Shown one piece after another: positions 10,254 to 18,716 of a stretch of DNA of 64,000 nt. The stretch comes from an uncultured Eubacteriales bacterium (GTDB lineage: Bacteria; Bacillota; Clostridia; Oscillospirales; Acutalibacteraceae), in NCBI GenBank assembly GCA_934476085.1, contig CAKSNE010000004.1, forward strand, positions 70,186 through 134,185. Reading direction: 5' to 3'. The notes under the pieces are model-generated. The model made no database searches. It saw only the letters and a list, made by a program, of their open reading frames with translations, and had not been told where the DNA came from. The translations under genes were made by a program, and so were the position numbers. Within the stretch, counting starts at the first letter, position 1, and every line of letters begins with the position of its first letter.

Positions 10254-11564
10254 TTATTCAAAAAGTGCGTCGAGCAGACCGTTAGCGTCACTGCCGATTA
10301 CTTTTACCCTCACACCGATTTCTTTTTCAACATCTAAAGGCGTTAAATCATCTAAAAACACATCTTTTTGCTCACGCAACATTGCGTCACATACTAAAAC
10401 TGTGCCAAGATTTTCTTTGCCTTTTAAATTTTTAATTAAGTCAGAGCCTGTTATAAGCCCTGTTGTTGTAATAAGCGGGCCGAAAAAGTAATTTTCCATA
10501 GCCAACACTTCACAATTTATATTATGCCATTTTGAAGCAGCATAGTCAACAAGTTCTTTTATAAGCGGATAAGCACCTTTGCCTGTTGCTATCGTAAGTT
10601 TTTCGCCTTTCGGCACTCTTGAATTTTCTTCAAGTTCAAACTCGCAAGCTCTTAAAAACTCGCCTTTCATCAAAGCACACATTCCAACACCGTTTGAAAG
10701 TTGGAGCATATCGCCGTAATATTTTTCATCAGGCATAGGCATTTGAGCCAAATTATAAAACTCGTCCGATGGATAGAAAAGTCTGTCGCCATACTCTTCA
10801 AAACATTCATCGCCGATTTCATTCATTATATCAACAACCGCTTTTGCACTCTGTTTATCAAAAGGTTTTATCTGTTCAAGCCCTTCTCGATACTTTGTAA
10901 GTCCGACAGGAACAGCCGCAACCGATTCAACATTAGGATAAAGTGCTTTAAGATCTAAAAGCGTTTTTCTTAATTCTTCGCCGTCATTGTACCCCGGCAC
11001 TAACACCAACTGACAGTTAATTTTAATGCCATTTTCACAAAGCTTATACATATGGCGTAACGCATCGCCCGCAAAGCGATTTTTCATCATTTTGCAACGA
11101 AGTTCAGGGTTAGTAGTGTGAACCGAAATATTAACCGGAGTAATATGCATTTTTATAATTCGGTCAATTTCTTCATCAGAAATATTAGTTAAAGTAATGT
11201 AATTACCAAACAAAAACGAAAGTCTTGCATCATCATCTTTAAAATAAAGCGTTTCTCTCATATTCGGCGGCATTTGGTCGATAAAGCAGAAAATGCAACC
11301 GTTTCTGCAAGAACGCTGCTTGTCCATAAGATAAGTTTCAAATTCAAGACCTATATCGTCATACTCATCTTTTTTAATCTTTACTTTGCGTTGCTTGCCG
11401 TTTTCATCTTCAATAACTAACTTTAATTTTTTATCGGTGCAGTAAAAACGATAATCAAGCACATCGGTTATTTTATTATCATTAATTGTTATTAACTTTT
11501 CGCCCGATTTTATGCCCTTTTTATCAGCATAAGAACCTTTATCAACCGATGATATAACTACCAT
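10254..11564 (-). CDS. PDZ / radical-SAM-like DUF512 protein
   Basis: The 436-residue product has an N-terminal PDZ-like segment (1-75, VDKGSYADKKGIKSGEKL), then a three-cysteine cluster CRNGCIFCF (about 83-91) of radical SAM type (Cx3Cx2C) with the nearby FIDQMPPNMRETLYFKDDD. A TIM-barrel-like middle follows, and the C-terminal DUF512 domain (about 220-430). The family is conserved next to der in Clostridia and related bacteria; its reaction is, to my knowledge, not established. An iron-sulfur/SAM enzyme is inferred from the cysteines. The start has AGGTG 6 nt upstream, and the gene leads the der-plsY-gpsA operon. Confidence 0.85.
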   Translation of the reverse strand: MVVISSVDKGSYADKKGIKSGEKLITINDNKITDVLDYRFYCTDKKLKLVIEDENGKQRKVKIKKDEYDDIGLEFETYLMDKQRSCRNGCIFCFIDQMPPNMRETLYFKDDDARLSFLFGNYITLTNISDEEIDRIIKMHITPVNISVHTTNPELRCKMMKNRFAGDALRHMYKLCENGIKINCQLVLVPGYNDGEELRKTLLDLKALYPNVESVAAVPVGLTKYREGLEQIKPFDKQSAKAVVDIMNEIGDECFEEYGDRLFYPSDEFYNLAQMPMPDEKYYGDMLQLSNGVGMCALMKGEFLRACEFELEENSRVPKGEKLTIATGKGAYPLIKELVDYAASKWHNINCEVLAMENYFFGPLITTTGLITGSDLIKNLKGKENLGTVLVCDAMLREQKDVFLDDLTPLDVEKEIGVRVKVIGSDANGLLDALFE

Positions 11565-11633
11565 TTTTTCACCTCCGAATTTTAAAGTATATAATATTAT
11601 TTTGTCTTAAAAACAAATAAAAATTTCAAGAAA

Positions 11634-11664
11634 AACAGGGAAGGAACTAAACTCCTTCCCTGTT
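11634..11664 (-). terminator. terminator after rpmF
   Basis: Perfect 12-bp stem (11634-11645 with 11653-11664), 12 bp after the rpmF stop. It separates rpmF from the DUF512-der operon. Confidence 0.85.
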
Positions 11665-11675
11665 AATGACCTGAT

Positions 11676-11861
11676 TTAGTCCTCTTTTACAGCTACAACC
11701 TGTCTGCCGTTATAGTAACCGCAGGCTTTACACATTCTGTGTGGTCTTGTATATTCGCCGCATTTTGGGCATTTTGTGAGTTCAGGAGCGTCCATTTTCC
11801 AAACGCTTGAACGTCTTTTATCTCTTCTTGTTGAAGAAACTCTTCTCTTTGGTACTGCCAT
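11676..11861 (-). CDS. rpmF: 50S ribosomal protein L32
   Basis: The 61-residue product begins with the canonical MAVPKRR. It carries a zinc ribbon of four cysteines (CPKCG and CKACG) followed by the conserved GYYNGRQV. It follows the DUF177 gene, the classical yceD-rpmF pair, and shares that gene's promoter. Confidence 0.98.
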   Translation of the reverse strand: MAVPKRRVSSTRRDKRRSSVWKMDAPELTKCPKCGEYTRPHRMCKACGYYNGRQVVAVKED

Positions 11862-11900
11862 TTTGGCACCTCCTTGTTTTCATTTACGATATACGGAACA

Positions 11901-12392
11901 TCATTCAAAAAACTCAGATAGTTTTGCCCATCTTTCGTCAACTTCGCCTTCACAAGTACACTTTTCAGTGTTGAGATTTTTACCGCATTTAGGACAAACG
12001 CCCTTACAATCATCCTTACATAAAAATAAATAAGGAAGTCCTAAAATAATATCGGAACGGATTAAATCTTCAAGGTCAAGTTCCATATTCTCTGACACGA
12101 TGAAATCTTCTTCATCATCATTTCCCAGGGAATTTACGATAATATGATTGATAGGAATTTCTAAAGTTTTTTCTGTTAAAACAGCACATCTATCGCAAGG
12201 CGCTTTATAATTAAAAGTAGCCTTACCTATAAATGTTACAACCTCGGCATTATTACTAATGTCGCCATTAACCAAAACTTTAGATGAAATCGGACTGATT
12301 CCGCCGATTTCAAGAGTTGAAAAATCAAACTCTTCTTTTACAGGCAAATTTTTAATTTTACCTGAAAAAACACCTCTTAAATCAATATTCAT
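11901..12392 (-). CDS. DUF177/YceD-family protein
   Basis: The 163-residue product has the CDRC motif (about 76-79) and a C-terminal Cys cluster (CKDDCKGVCPKCG, CTC) of the DUF177 family. This family is almost always next to rpmF and has been linked to 23S rRNA/ribosome accumulation in other organisms. The adjacent L32 gene (39 bp) supports the call. A GGGAGG ribosome site precedes the ATG. A biochemical role for this copy is not shown by the sequence. Confidence 0.92.
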   Translation of the reverse strand: MNIDLRGVFSGKIKNLPVKEEFDFSTLEIGGISPISSKVLVNGDISNNAEVVTFIGKATFNYKAPCDRCAVLTEKTLEIPINHIIVNSLGNDDEEDFIVSENMELDLEDLIRSDIILGLPYLFLCKDDCKGVCPKCGKNLNTEKCTCEGEVDERWAKLSEFFE

Positions 12393-12446
12393 AAGTCGCC
12401 TCCCTGCGAGAAGGCATAATTATGCCATCGTTAAGGTCACGAAGTA

Positions 12447-12475
12447 ATTATATAACCTAATTCACTTTTTGTCAA
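12447..12475 (-). promoter_or_regulatory. consensus sigma-A promoter for DUF177-rpmF
   Basis: Minus strand TTGACA (12470-12475), 17-nt spacer, TATAAT (12447-12452), an exact consensus. The leader contains a 14-bp palindrome, GGCATAATTATGCC (12413-12426). Confidence 0.85.
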
Positions 12476-12535
12476 GACTGAAACATAAAAAAACTAGCAA
12501 TAAATAAAAATAATTTTATATTTCAGCAAAATTCG

Positions 12536-13315
12536 CTATTTTGTAATTGAAACAAGTTCGGTTTTAATACATTTGCCCGTGTTTTCATCAATTTCAAAAA
12601 CCGCTCCGCAAATTTCACACTCGCCCTCGGCATTTTCAAAACGAACAGGCAAATGTGTTTTTTGTTTTTCAATTGCAAGTTCTGGTTTTATGCCTAAAAC
12701 CGAGTGCTTCGGCCCGCACATTCCAAGATCGGTAATGTAACCTGTACCGTTTTCAAAAATCTGTAAATCGTTCGTTTGAATATGAGTGTGAGTGCCGAAA
12801 AATGCCGATACTCTGCCGTCTGCATAATAACCCATACAGCGTTTTTCAGCAGTTGCTTCTGCATGAAAATCAACTAAAATTATTTTACAGTTTTCTGCCT
12901 TTGCTTTTTCGATATATTCATCAAGCGTTTCAAAAGGACTTTTAAGTGCATCCATAAAAACAACGCCCATAATCGAAATGACTGCAATTTTCACTCTGCC
13001 CATATCATAAACGCACATACCTTTTCCCGCTGCATTTTCAGGGAAATTTGCAGGACGCACAACATAATCGTTTTCATCTAAATAAGAATAAAACTCTCTT
13101 CTGCGATATGTGTGATTACCGCCTGTTACAACATCAGCACCGTAAGAAAAAATTCTCTCAACAGGCTTTTGCAACATTCCGTTGCCGTCAGCACAGTTTT
13201 CGCCGTTTACAACGCAAAAATCTATATTTTTATCTTGTTTTAATTTTGGCAAAACATCAGCCAAAGCGTCACAGCCTATGCTGCTGACAACATCGCCAAG
13301 GGCTAAAATTCTCAT
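12536..13315 (-). CDS. ymdB: YmdB-family metallophosphoesterase
   Basis: Calcineurin-like phosphoesterase; in Bacillus YmdB hydrolyses 2',3'-cyclic nucleotides and influences biofilm choice and RNase Y. The 259-residue product carries the metal-ligand motifs GDVVSSIG (Asp near 8), NGENCADGNG, GGNHTY, FHAEAT and GTHTHIQT. Its place directly downstream of rny is the conserved rny-ymdB arrangement, although an 80-bp gap separates them here. Confidence 0.95.
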   Translation of the reverse strand: MRILALGDVVSSIGCDALADVLPKLKQDKNIDFCVVNGENCADGNGMLQKPVERIFSYGADVVTGGNHTYRRREFYSYLDENDYVVRPANFPENAAGKGMCVYDMGRVKIAVISIMGVVFMDALKSPFETLDEYIEKAKAENCKIILVDFHAEATAEKRCMGYYADGRVSAFFGTHTHIQTNDLQIFENGTGYITDLGMCGPKHSVLGIKPELAIEKQKTHLPVRFENAEGECEICGAVFEIDENTGKCIKTELVSITK

Positions 13316-13396
13316 ATAATCTCCAGTACTGTTTTTTAAAAATAATGTTATTTTAAAGGGCGAAATTAAGATTTAACTTAACTCCGCCCGTTATTT

Positions 13397-14947
13397 TTAT
13401 TTTGCGTAATCAACTACTCGGCTTTCTCTGATAACATTTACTTTTATCTGGCCAGGGTAATCAAGTTCTTCTTCAATTTGTTTAGCAACATCTCTTGCCA
13501 CTAATACCATTTTATCGTCATCAACGATATTTGGTTTAACTACAATTCTAATCTCACGACCTGCCTGAATTGCAAAAGAGCGTTCAACACCGTTGAATGA
13601 ATTAGCAATTTCTTCGAGTCTTTCAAGTCTTTTAATGTAGTTTTCAAGATTTTCTCTTCTGGCACCCGGACGAGAAGCGGAAATAGCATCAGCCGCTTGA
13701 ACAATGCAAGCAACAACCGTTTTAGCTTCAACATCACCATGGTGTGCATGGATAGCGTGAATAACTGCTTCGCTTTCCTTATATTTTCTTGCAACATCAA
13801 CACCAAGCTGAATATGTGAGCCTTCCATTTCATGATCTAATGCCTTGCCGATATCATGTAAAAGACCTGCTCTTTTTGCAAGAGTAACATCTTCACCCAT
13901 TTCAGCAGCAATCAAACCTGAAATATAAGAAACTTCCAAAGAATGTTTAAGTACATTTTGACCGAAACTTGTTCTAAAGTGAAGTTTACCGAGGAGTTTA
14001 ACTAACTCATGGTTAATTCCACGAACGCCTGTATCCAATACAGCACGCTCGCCTTCGGATTTAATAACGCCTTCAACTTCTCGTTTTGCTTTTTCATACA
14101 TTTCTTCAATTCTTGTTGGATGAATTCTTCCGTCAGAAATAAGTTTTTCAAGAGTAAGTCTTGCAATCTCTCTTCTGATAGGATCAAAACAAGAAACTGT
14201 AATAGCTTCAGGTGTGTCATCAATAATAAGATCAACACCTGTTAAGGTTTCGAGAGCAGTGATATTTCTACCCTCACGGCCGATAATACGACCTTTCATT
14301 TCATCGTTTGGCAATGCTACAACCGAAACAGTAGTTTCACTTGTATGGTCAGCCGCACAACGCTGAATGCTTAAAGCAATGATATTTCTTGCAATGCTTT
14401 CAGCTTCATCTTTAGTTCTTTGTTCATAATCTTTAATCATAACAGCTTTATCATGAACAAGTTCTTCTTCAACGCTTTTTAAAAGTTCAGCTTTAGCTTC
14501 TTCAACAGAATAACCCGAAATCTTTTTAAGCATATCTCTTTGAGCAGTTTTTAATTCTTCTAATTCAACTGCTTTTTCATCGGCGAGTTTCATTTTCTCA
14601 GCCAATTTTTCTTCTTTTTTCTCGTGATTTTCAATTTTTCTATCTAATGACTCTTCTTTTTGTGCGAGTCTTCTCTCTTGACGCTGAACTTCACTTCTGC
14701 GTTCTTTAATTTCTTTATCAGCGTCTGAACGCAACTGATGAATTTCATCTTTTGCTTCAAGGAGAGTTTCTTTTTTCTTTGCTTCCGCATTTTTCATTGC
14801 GTCAGATAAAATTCTGTTAGCCTCTGTTTCAGCAGAGCCGATTTCGGCTTCAGCGGTTTTCTTTCTATGGTTAGAACCTAAAACAAAGCAAATTACTCCG
14901 ACAACAATACATACAGCGGCTGCAAGGGCATAATAATACCAGTCCAT
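13397..14947 (-). CDS. rny: ribonuclease Y
   Basis: Membrane-anchored endoribonuclease that starts mRNA decay. The 516-residue product has one N-terminal transmembrane helix (about 4-25), a long charged coiled coil (about 30-200), a KH domain around [11 protein letters not shown] and an HD domain with [12 protein letters not shown] followed by the AHHGDVE metal ligands. All expected catalytic residues are present. It has its own promoter and is followed by ymdB. Confidence 0.98.
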   Translation of the reverse strand: MDWYYYALAAAVCIVVGVICFVLGSNHRKKTAEAEIGSAETEANRILSDAMKNAEAKKKETLLEAKDEIHQLRSDADKEIKERRSEVQRQERRLAQKEESLDRKIENHEKKEEKLAEKMKLADEKAVELEELKTAQRDMLKKISGYSVEEAKAELLKSVEEELVHDKAVMIKDYEQRTKDEAESIARNIIALSIQRCAADHTSETTVSVVALPNDEMKGRIIGREGRNITALETLTGVDLIIDDTPEAITVSCFDPIRREIARLTLEKLISDGRIHPTRIEEMYEKAKREVEGVIKSEGERAVLDTGVRGINHELVKLLGKLHFRTSFGQNVLKHSLEVSYISGLIAAEMGEDVTLAKRAGLLHDIGKALDHEMEGSHIQLGVDVARKYKESEAVIHAIHAHHGDVEAKTVVACIVQAADAISASRPGARRENLENYIKRLERLEEIANSFNGVERSFAIQAGREIRIVVKPNIVDDDKMVLVARDVAKQIEEELDYPGQIKVNVIRESRVVDYAK

Positions 14948-15073
14948 TAACAGACCTCCTTATATATTAACCGCAGTTAAATTAACAGGTCGCGTGTTCA
15001 CCCGAATGTAAGAGAAAATTAAATAATTTATATAAAAAAATTAATTTTGCAAAGATAACTCCACATTAATCTA

Positions 15074-15102
15074 ATAATACCACTATATTTAGTATATGTC
15101 AA
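15074..15102 (-). promoter_or_regulatory. sigma-A promoter for rny
   Basis: Minus strand TTGACA (15097-15102), 17-nt spacer, TATTAT (15074-15079). The 120-nt leader to the start at 14947 has no structure I recognise. Confidence 0.75.
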
Positions 15103-15200
15103 TATTTTTTTGCTACCAACAGGCAGCTTTGCAATGCTTTAAAATAACATTTTAATGTATAAAAGACTAAAAAAGCAACGTGATAAAATCACATTGCTTT

Positions 15201-15554
15201 TTATCTTTGATTTAGTCCTGATAAAAGTATTACTGTTTTATAAAAATGCAATTTTAATAAAAGAATTTTTATTTTATCGTTTCTGCTTGAAAATTTATTT
15301 ATCGGAACAAGGTTAATTGCTTTTTTAAGCTCTTTATCTTTTAACAATCCTTTGAGCCATTTTACACGCTCATTAAAGTTTTTACCGCTTAAACTAATAT
15401 TTTTTATACTCAACTGCAAATCTAAAACTTTGCAAAAATATACTGTGTTTTTGTAAAACGGGTCAGAGTCTACTCCCCTTTTTGCTGTATTTGACATAAA
15501 TATGCAATTTAGACTTAATTTGCAATTGCAATTTGAGCATTGTAACAGATACAA
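15201..15554 (-). pseudogene. probable C-terminal remnant of a family 2 glycosyltransferase
   Basis: The 117-codon frame has no proper ribosome site, and its first 30 residues look random. Its last 50 residues (FSSRNDKIKILLLKLHFYK) resemble the C-termini of clostridial GT2 glycosyltransferases; that is recognition from memory, not a search. The catalytic domain is missing. At 15461-15482 a GC-rich stretch (minus-strand AGTAGACTCTGACCCG) resembles REP/MITE-type sequence, suggesting an insertion or deletion scar. It may equally be a chance ORF. Confidence 0.35.
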
Positions 15555-15692
15555 TTATATTACAAATTAACAAAGTTGTCAATAAAACGGGAGATGATAA
15601 AAAGGGTAAATTTTTAAGGTATTTGTACAATTTTTACCATTAAAAACTTTTTAGATTAAAACAAATGAAGTTCAAAAAAGCCATTTAAAAAG

Positions 15693-15725
15693 AAAAAAGA
15701 CTTACCAGAAATGATAAGTCTTTTT
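15693..15725 (-). terminator. terminator of the tRNA unit
   Basis: A 12-bp stem (15693-15704 with 15714-15725) ends in a T-run on the minus strand and begins immediately after the CCA end of tRNA-Glu. Confidence 0.85.
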
Positions 15726-15800
15726 TGGTGACCCGGACGGGAATCGAACCCGTGTTACCGCCGTGAAAGGGCGGTGTCTTAACCGCTTGACCACCGGGCC
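15726..15800 (-). tRNA. tRNA-Glu (anticodon TTC)
   Basis: The minus strand folds into a cloverleaf. The acceptor GGCCCGG pairs with CCGGGTC, and the anticodon arm CCGCC-CTTTCAC-GGCGG gives TTC. The T loop is GGTTCGATTCC. CCA is encoded (15726-15728). It is 37 bp downstream of tRNA-Met in the same transcript. Confidence 0.97.
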
Positions 15801-15837
15801 ATATATGTTAACCGCCGTTTTGGCGGGAAACTACTAA

Positions 15838-15914
15838 TGGTAGCTGCGATTGGATTTGAACCAACGACACTTCGGGTATGAACCGAATGCTCTAGCCAAC
15901 TGAGCTACGCAGCC
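15838..15914 (-). tRNA. tRNA-Met (anticodon CAT, elongator type)
   Basis: The acceptor GGCTGCG pairs with CGCAGCT, and the anticodon arm TTCGG-TTCATAC-CCGAA gives CAT. CCA is encoded. The body closely follows the Bacillus elongator tRNA-Met pattern (GTAGCTCAG-TTGGCTAGAGC). Initiator type is excluded because the first acceptor pair is matched. Lysidine tRNA-Ile2 is less likely. Confidence 0.93.
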
Positions 15915-16028
15915 ATAGAAATGCCTCAACTTCAAATTGACGCTTGATTATTATATCGCATACGAGCCTACTTGTCAAGACTTTTTTTCAAAATAAGCAA
16001 AAAAAGTTATAAAAACTATAAAAATCGT

Positions 16029-16652
16029 CTATCTTTCGCCGTTTGCAGCCTTTTTTGAAAACTCACAACCGCAATAATTTTGTCTATAAAGGTTATACTC
16101 GCCCGACAACTCGATTGAGCGAATGTAACCGTTTTTCTTTTTAAAGTCAGAAAAAAGGTATTTTACACCGTATTCATCAGACAATTTCTTGCCGATTTCA
16201 TTTAATTTTTGAGCATTTTTATGCGGACTTATTGATAGTGTTGTGCAAAAATAATCAAAATTATTCTCTTTTGCGTATTTTGCCGCTTGTTTTAATCGTA
16301 ATTCATAACACAAAAAGCAACGACTTGCACCTTCGGGCAAATCTTCAAGCCCTTTTGCCATTTCATAAAACGGCTTACTGTCATAATCGCAAACAACCAT
16401 TTTAGGCTTGTTTGGAAGCGACATTTCATTTATTAGACGCTTTAACTCTTCCGCTCTGAAATCATATTCGCTTTCGGGCGAAATATTTGGGTTATAAAAA
16501 AGCAGCGTTATATCAAAAAAATCCGACAAATACTCTAAAACATAAGATGAGCAAGGTGCACAACAAGCGTGTAAAAGCAATTTTGGTTTTACATTTTGTT
16601 GTGACACCAATTTTAAAGTTTCATCTAATAAGAGTTGATAATTTTGTTTCAT
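16029..16652 (-). CDS. queH: epoxyqueuosine reductase QueH
   Basis: Last step of queuosine biosynthesis: epoxyqueuosine in tRNA is reduced to queuosine. The 207-residue product shows LLHACCAPCSSYV (about 26-38), a later CFLCYELR pair (about 112-115) and a terminal YCGCEFS, the cysteine pattern of the DUF208/QueH family that binds an iron-sulfur cluster. The ATG directly follows the TAA of the aminotransferase gene (TAAATG), so translation is coupled. No other queuosine gene is nearby. Confidence 0.92.
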   Translation of the reverse strand: MKQNYQLLLDETLKLVSQQNVKPKLLLHACCAPCSSYVLEYLSDFFDITLLFYNPNISPESEYDFRAEELKRLINEMSLPNKPKMVVCDYDSKPFYEMAKGLEDLPEGASRCFLCYELRLKQAAKYAKENNFDYFCTTLSISPHKNAQKLNEIGKKLSDEYGVKYLFSDFKKKNGYIRSIELSGEYNLYRQNYCGCEFSKKAANGER

Positions 16653-17855
16653 TTAAAAATCCTTCAAAACTTCTTTTAAGGTTCCAGCAGTGTAAACAAC
16701 ATCTTCTTCACACATTTTTGTGTTAAGCGGAAGTGTTATTTCGTTTTCAAACTGTGCATAGGCGTTAGGAAAATCTTTTATATCAAACCCTAAATTTTTA
16801 TATGCGGTAAGAAGCGGCAAAGGCTTATAATGAACGTTTGTTGCAATACCTTTTTCAGCCATTCTTTCGATAATTTCGCCACGCTGTTCTTTTGTAATAC
16901 CCTTAATTCTAAGCAAATACAAATGACCGCTTGAAGAAAAATTCTCGCCGTAATGTTTTGGAAGTATAAAACGCTCATCTGATAAAAATTCATTATAAAT
17001 CTCAATGAATTTTCTGCGTTTTTCAAGCATTCCTTTATATCTTTTAAGCTGAACTAAACCAATGGCTGCCATAATATCGGTCATATTGCATTTATAAAGC
17101 GGTTCGGTAATGTCATACTCCCAAGCACCGAGCTTTGTTTTAGCGAGAGCGTCTTTATTTTGACCATGAAGCGACTGTAACATATATTGCTTATAAAGCC
17201 ATTCATCATCTAAAAAGTCTTTTTTAGCCCAAGTAGCAGCACCGCCTTCGGCAGTAGTAAGATTTTTAACTGCATGGAAGGAAAAAGCGGTAAAATCAGC
17301 ATAAGAACCTGACATTTTGCCGTTTTCTTCAGCACCGAATGAATGAGCGCCATCAGCAATTACAATTACTCTTCCGAAAACTCTTTGAATATCATTATTA
17401 GGTTTAAACAAAGCTTTTTTCTGGTCGCAAATTTCAAAAATCCTGTCAAAATCGCTCATTTTGCCGGCAATATCAACAGGAATAATCGCTTTAGTTTTTT
17501 CTGTTATTAAATCAGCCAATTTATCACAATCTAAAAAGAAAGAATCTTTTTTAGTATCACACATAACAATTTTTGCGCCGACATGATAAATTACAGAAGC
17601 AGACGCAGTATAAGTATATGCAGGAACGATAACTTCATCGCCGTCACCTATACCTAAAATTCTTAAAGTACATTCGAGCGCCGCTGTTGCACTGGAAAGG
17701 CAAGCAGCACCGGCACTGCCGCAAAAAGCAGTAATTTCTTTTTCAAATTGTTTTGTTTTCGGTCCGGTTGTTATCCAACCCGAACGAAGTGTATCACAAA
17801 CCGCACTAATTTCTTCTTCAGTAATATCAGGCGGTGAAAATGGAATTTTTCTCAT
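16653..17855 (-). CDS. DegT/DnrJ/EryC1/StrS-family aminotransferase
   Basis: PLP enzyme of the sugar-aminotransferase superfamily, which usually acts on nucleotide-sugar ketones for surface polysaccharides. In the 400-residue product the PLP lysine lies in SFHAVKNLTTAEGG (about 192-205), with the cofactor Asp in ADGAHSFG and the N-terminal family pattern PFSPPDITEEEI. The middle segment QKKALFKPNNDIQR looks like an insertion relative to shorter members. No sugar dehydratase or glycosyltransferase is adjacent apart from the remnant at 15.2 kb. The substrate is unknown. Confidence 0.88.
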   Translation of the reverse strand: MRKIPFSPPDITEEEISAVCDTLRSGWITTGPKTKQFEKEITAFCGSAGAACLSSATAALECTLRILGIGDGDEVIVPAYTYTASASVIYHVGAKIVMCDTKKDSFFLDCDKLADLITEKTKAIIPVDIAGKMSDFDRIFEICDQKKALFKPNNDIQRVFGRVIVIADGAHSFGAEENGKMSGSYADFTAFSFHAVKNLTTAEGGAATWAKKDFLDDEWLYKQYMLQSLHGQNKDALAKTKLGAWEYDITEPLYKCNMTDIMAAIGLVQLKRYKGMLEKRRKFIEIYNEFLSDERFILPKHYGENFSSSGHLYLLRIKGITKEQRGEIIERMAEKGIATNVHYKPLPLLTAYKNLGFDIKDFPNAYAQFENEITLPLNTKMCEEDVVYTAGTLKEVLKDF

Positions 17856-17884
17856 TAAACTCTCTCCAAATATAAATTTATTTT

Positions 17885-17913
17885 ATTATACTCTTATATT
17901 CCAAAAAAATCAA
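17885..17913 (-). promoter_or_regulatory. promoter for the aminotransferase-queH unit
   Basis: Minus strand TTGATT (17908-17913), 17-nt spacer, TATAAT (17885-17890). It is back to back with the promoter at 17916-17944. Confidence 0.65.
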
Positions 17914-17915
17914 TC

Positions 17916-17944
17916 TTTACATTTTATTCAATATGGATTATAAT
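17916..17944 (+). promoter_or_regulatory. promoter for the thioesterase-flavodiiron unit
   Basis: TTTACA (17916-17921), 17-nt spacer, TATAAT (17939-17944). The predicted transcription start is near 17951. Confidence 0.65.
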
Positions 17945-17959
17945 AGCATTTGAAAGGAA

Positions 17960-18697
17960 ATGTTTGAATATATGCAAGAATTACTTAATTATAAATATAC
18001 ATTTAAAGTTGGCACTTTTGATGCAGGGCCGCACCAAAAAATGAGACTTTCGTCAATTCTTAAACATCAAGAATATGCGGGTGAATGCCATTTGACTAAC
18101 AGGTATTCTCTTGACTATGAGACTATTTTAGAACGCGGTGTGGTTTTTGTTTTGGTAAACACCGATATAATTATTCACAGAATGCCGACATTAAACGAAA
18201 CTGTTACTATTGACACTTGGAACAAAGAGTTAAAAGGCTTAAAGTTTTTCAGGGGTTATGATTGGTTTGATGAAAACGGCAAAAAAATAATTGAAGGCAT
18301 TTCTACCTTTGTTTTGGTAGATGCGATTGATCACAGAATTGTGAAAGCGAGTGCGCTTGGCACAGAATTGCCAACAGATTCTCAAAGAAAAAGCACACTT
18401 GAAAATCCTAAAAAAATTCATTTGCCAAAAGAACTTAAACAAACAGGCTCTAAAAAAGTTCTTTACTCAATGCTTGACAGCAACGAGCATTTAAACAATG
18501 CACTTTATGCTGACTTTTTAATTGATTTTATTGACAGCGATGAAGTAGCTAAAATAAAAGGTTTTTCAATTGATTTTGTAAAAGAAGCACGTTTAGGCGA
18601 AAAAATCGAAGTTTTTGAAAACAAAGAAGAAAATGAAATCTTTTTTAAGGGCGATGTTGATAACAACACCTGTTTTAGAGGAAGATTAAAATTTTAA
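17960..18697 (+). CDS. acyl-ACP thioesterase family protein
   Basis: Double hotdog-fold enzyme that releases fatty acids from acyl carrier protein. The frame gives 245 residues. The N-terminal hotdog holds YSLDYETILERGVVFVL and the C-terminal one DSNEHLNNALY, the Asn-His pair typical of FatA/FatB-like catalytic sites. The ATG at 17960 has almost no leader and AGGA only 1 nt away. The ATG at 17972 (MQELLNYK) is an alternative start with a 13-nt spacing. It is co-transcribed with the flavodiiron gene 19 bp downstream. Confidence 0.85.
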   Translation: MFEYMQELLNYKYTFKVGTFDAGPHQKMRLSSILKHQEYAGECHLTNRYSLDYETILERGVVFVLVNTDIIIHRMPTLNETVTIDTWNKELKGLKFFRGYDWFDENGKKIIEGISTFVLVDAIDHRIVKASALGTELPTDSQRKSTLENPKKIHLPKELKQTGSKKVLYSMLDSNEHLNNALYADFLIDFIDSDEVAKIKGFSIDFVKEARLGEKIEVFENKEENEIFFKGDVDNNTCFRGRLKF

Positions 18698-18716
18698 ATA
18701 AAGGCGGTTTAAAACT

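Noticed and set aside
15838..15914. tRNA-Ile2 (CAT) or initiator tRNA instead of elongator Met
   Set aside because: A matched first acceptor pair excludes the initiator type, and the arm sequences follow elongator tRNA-Met.
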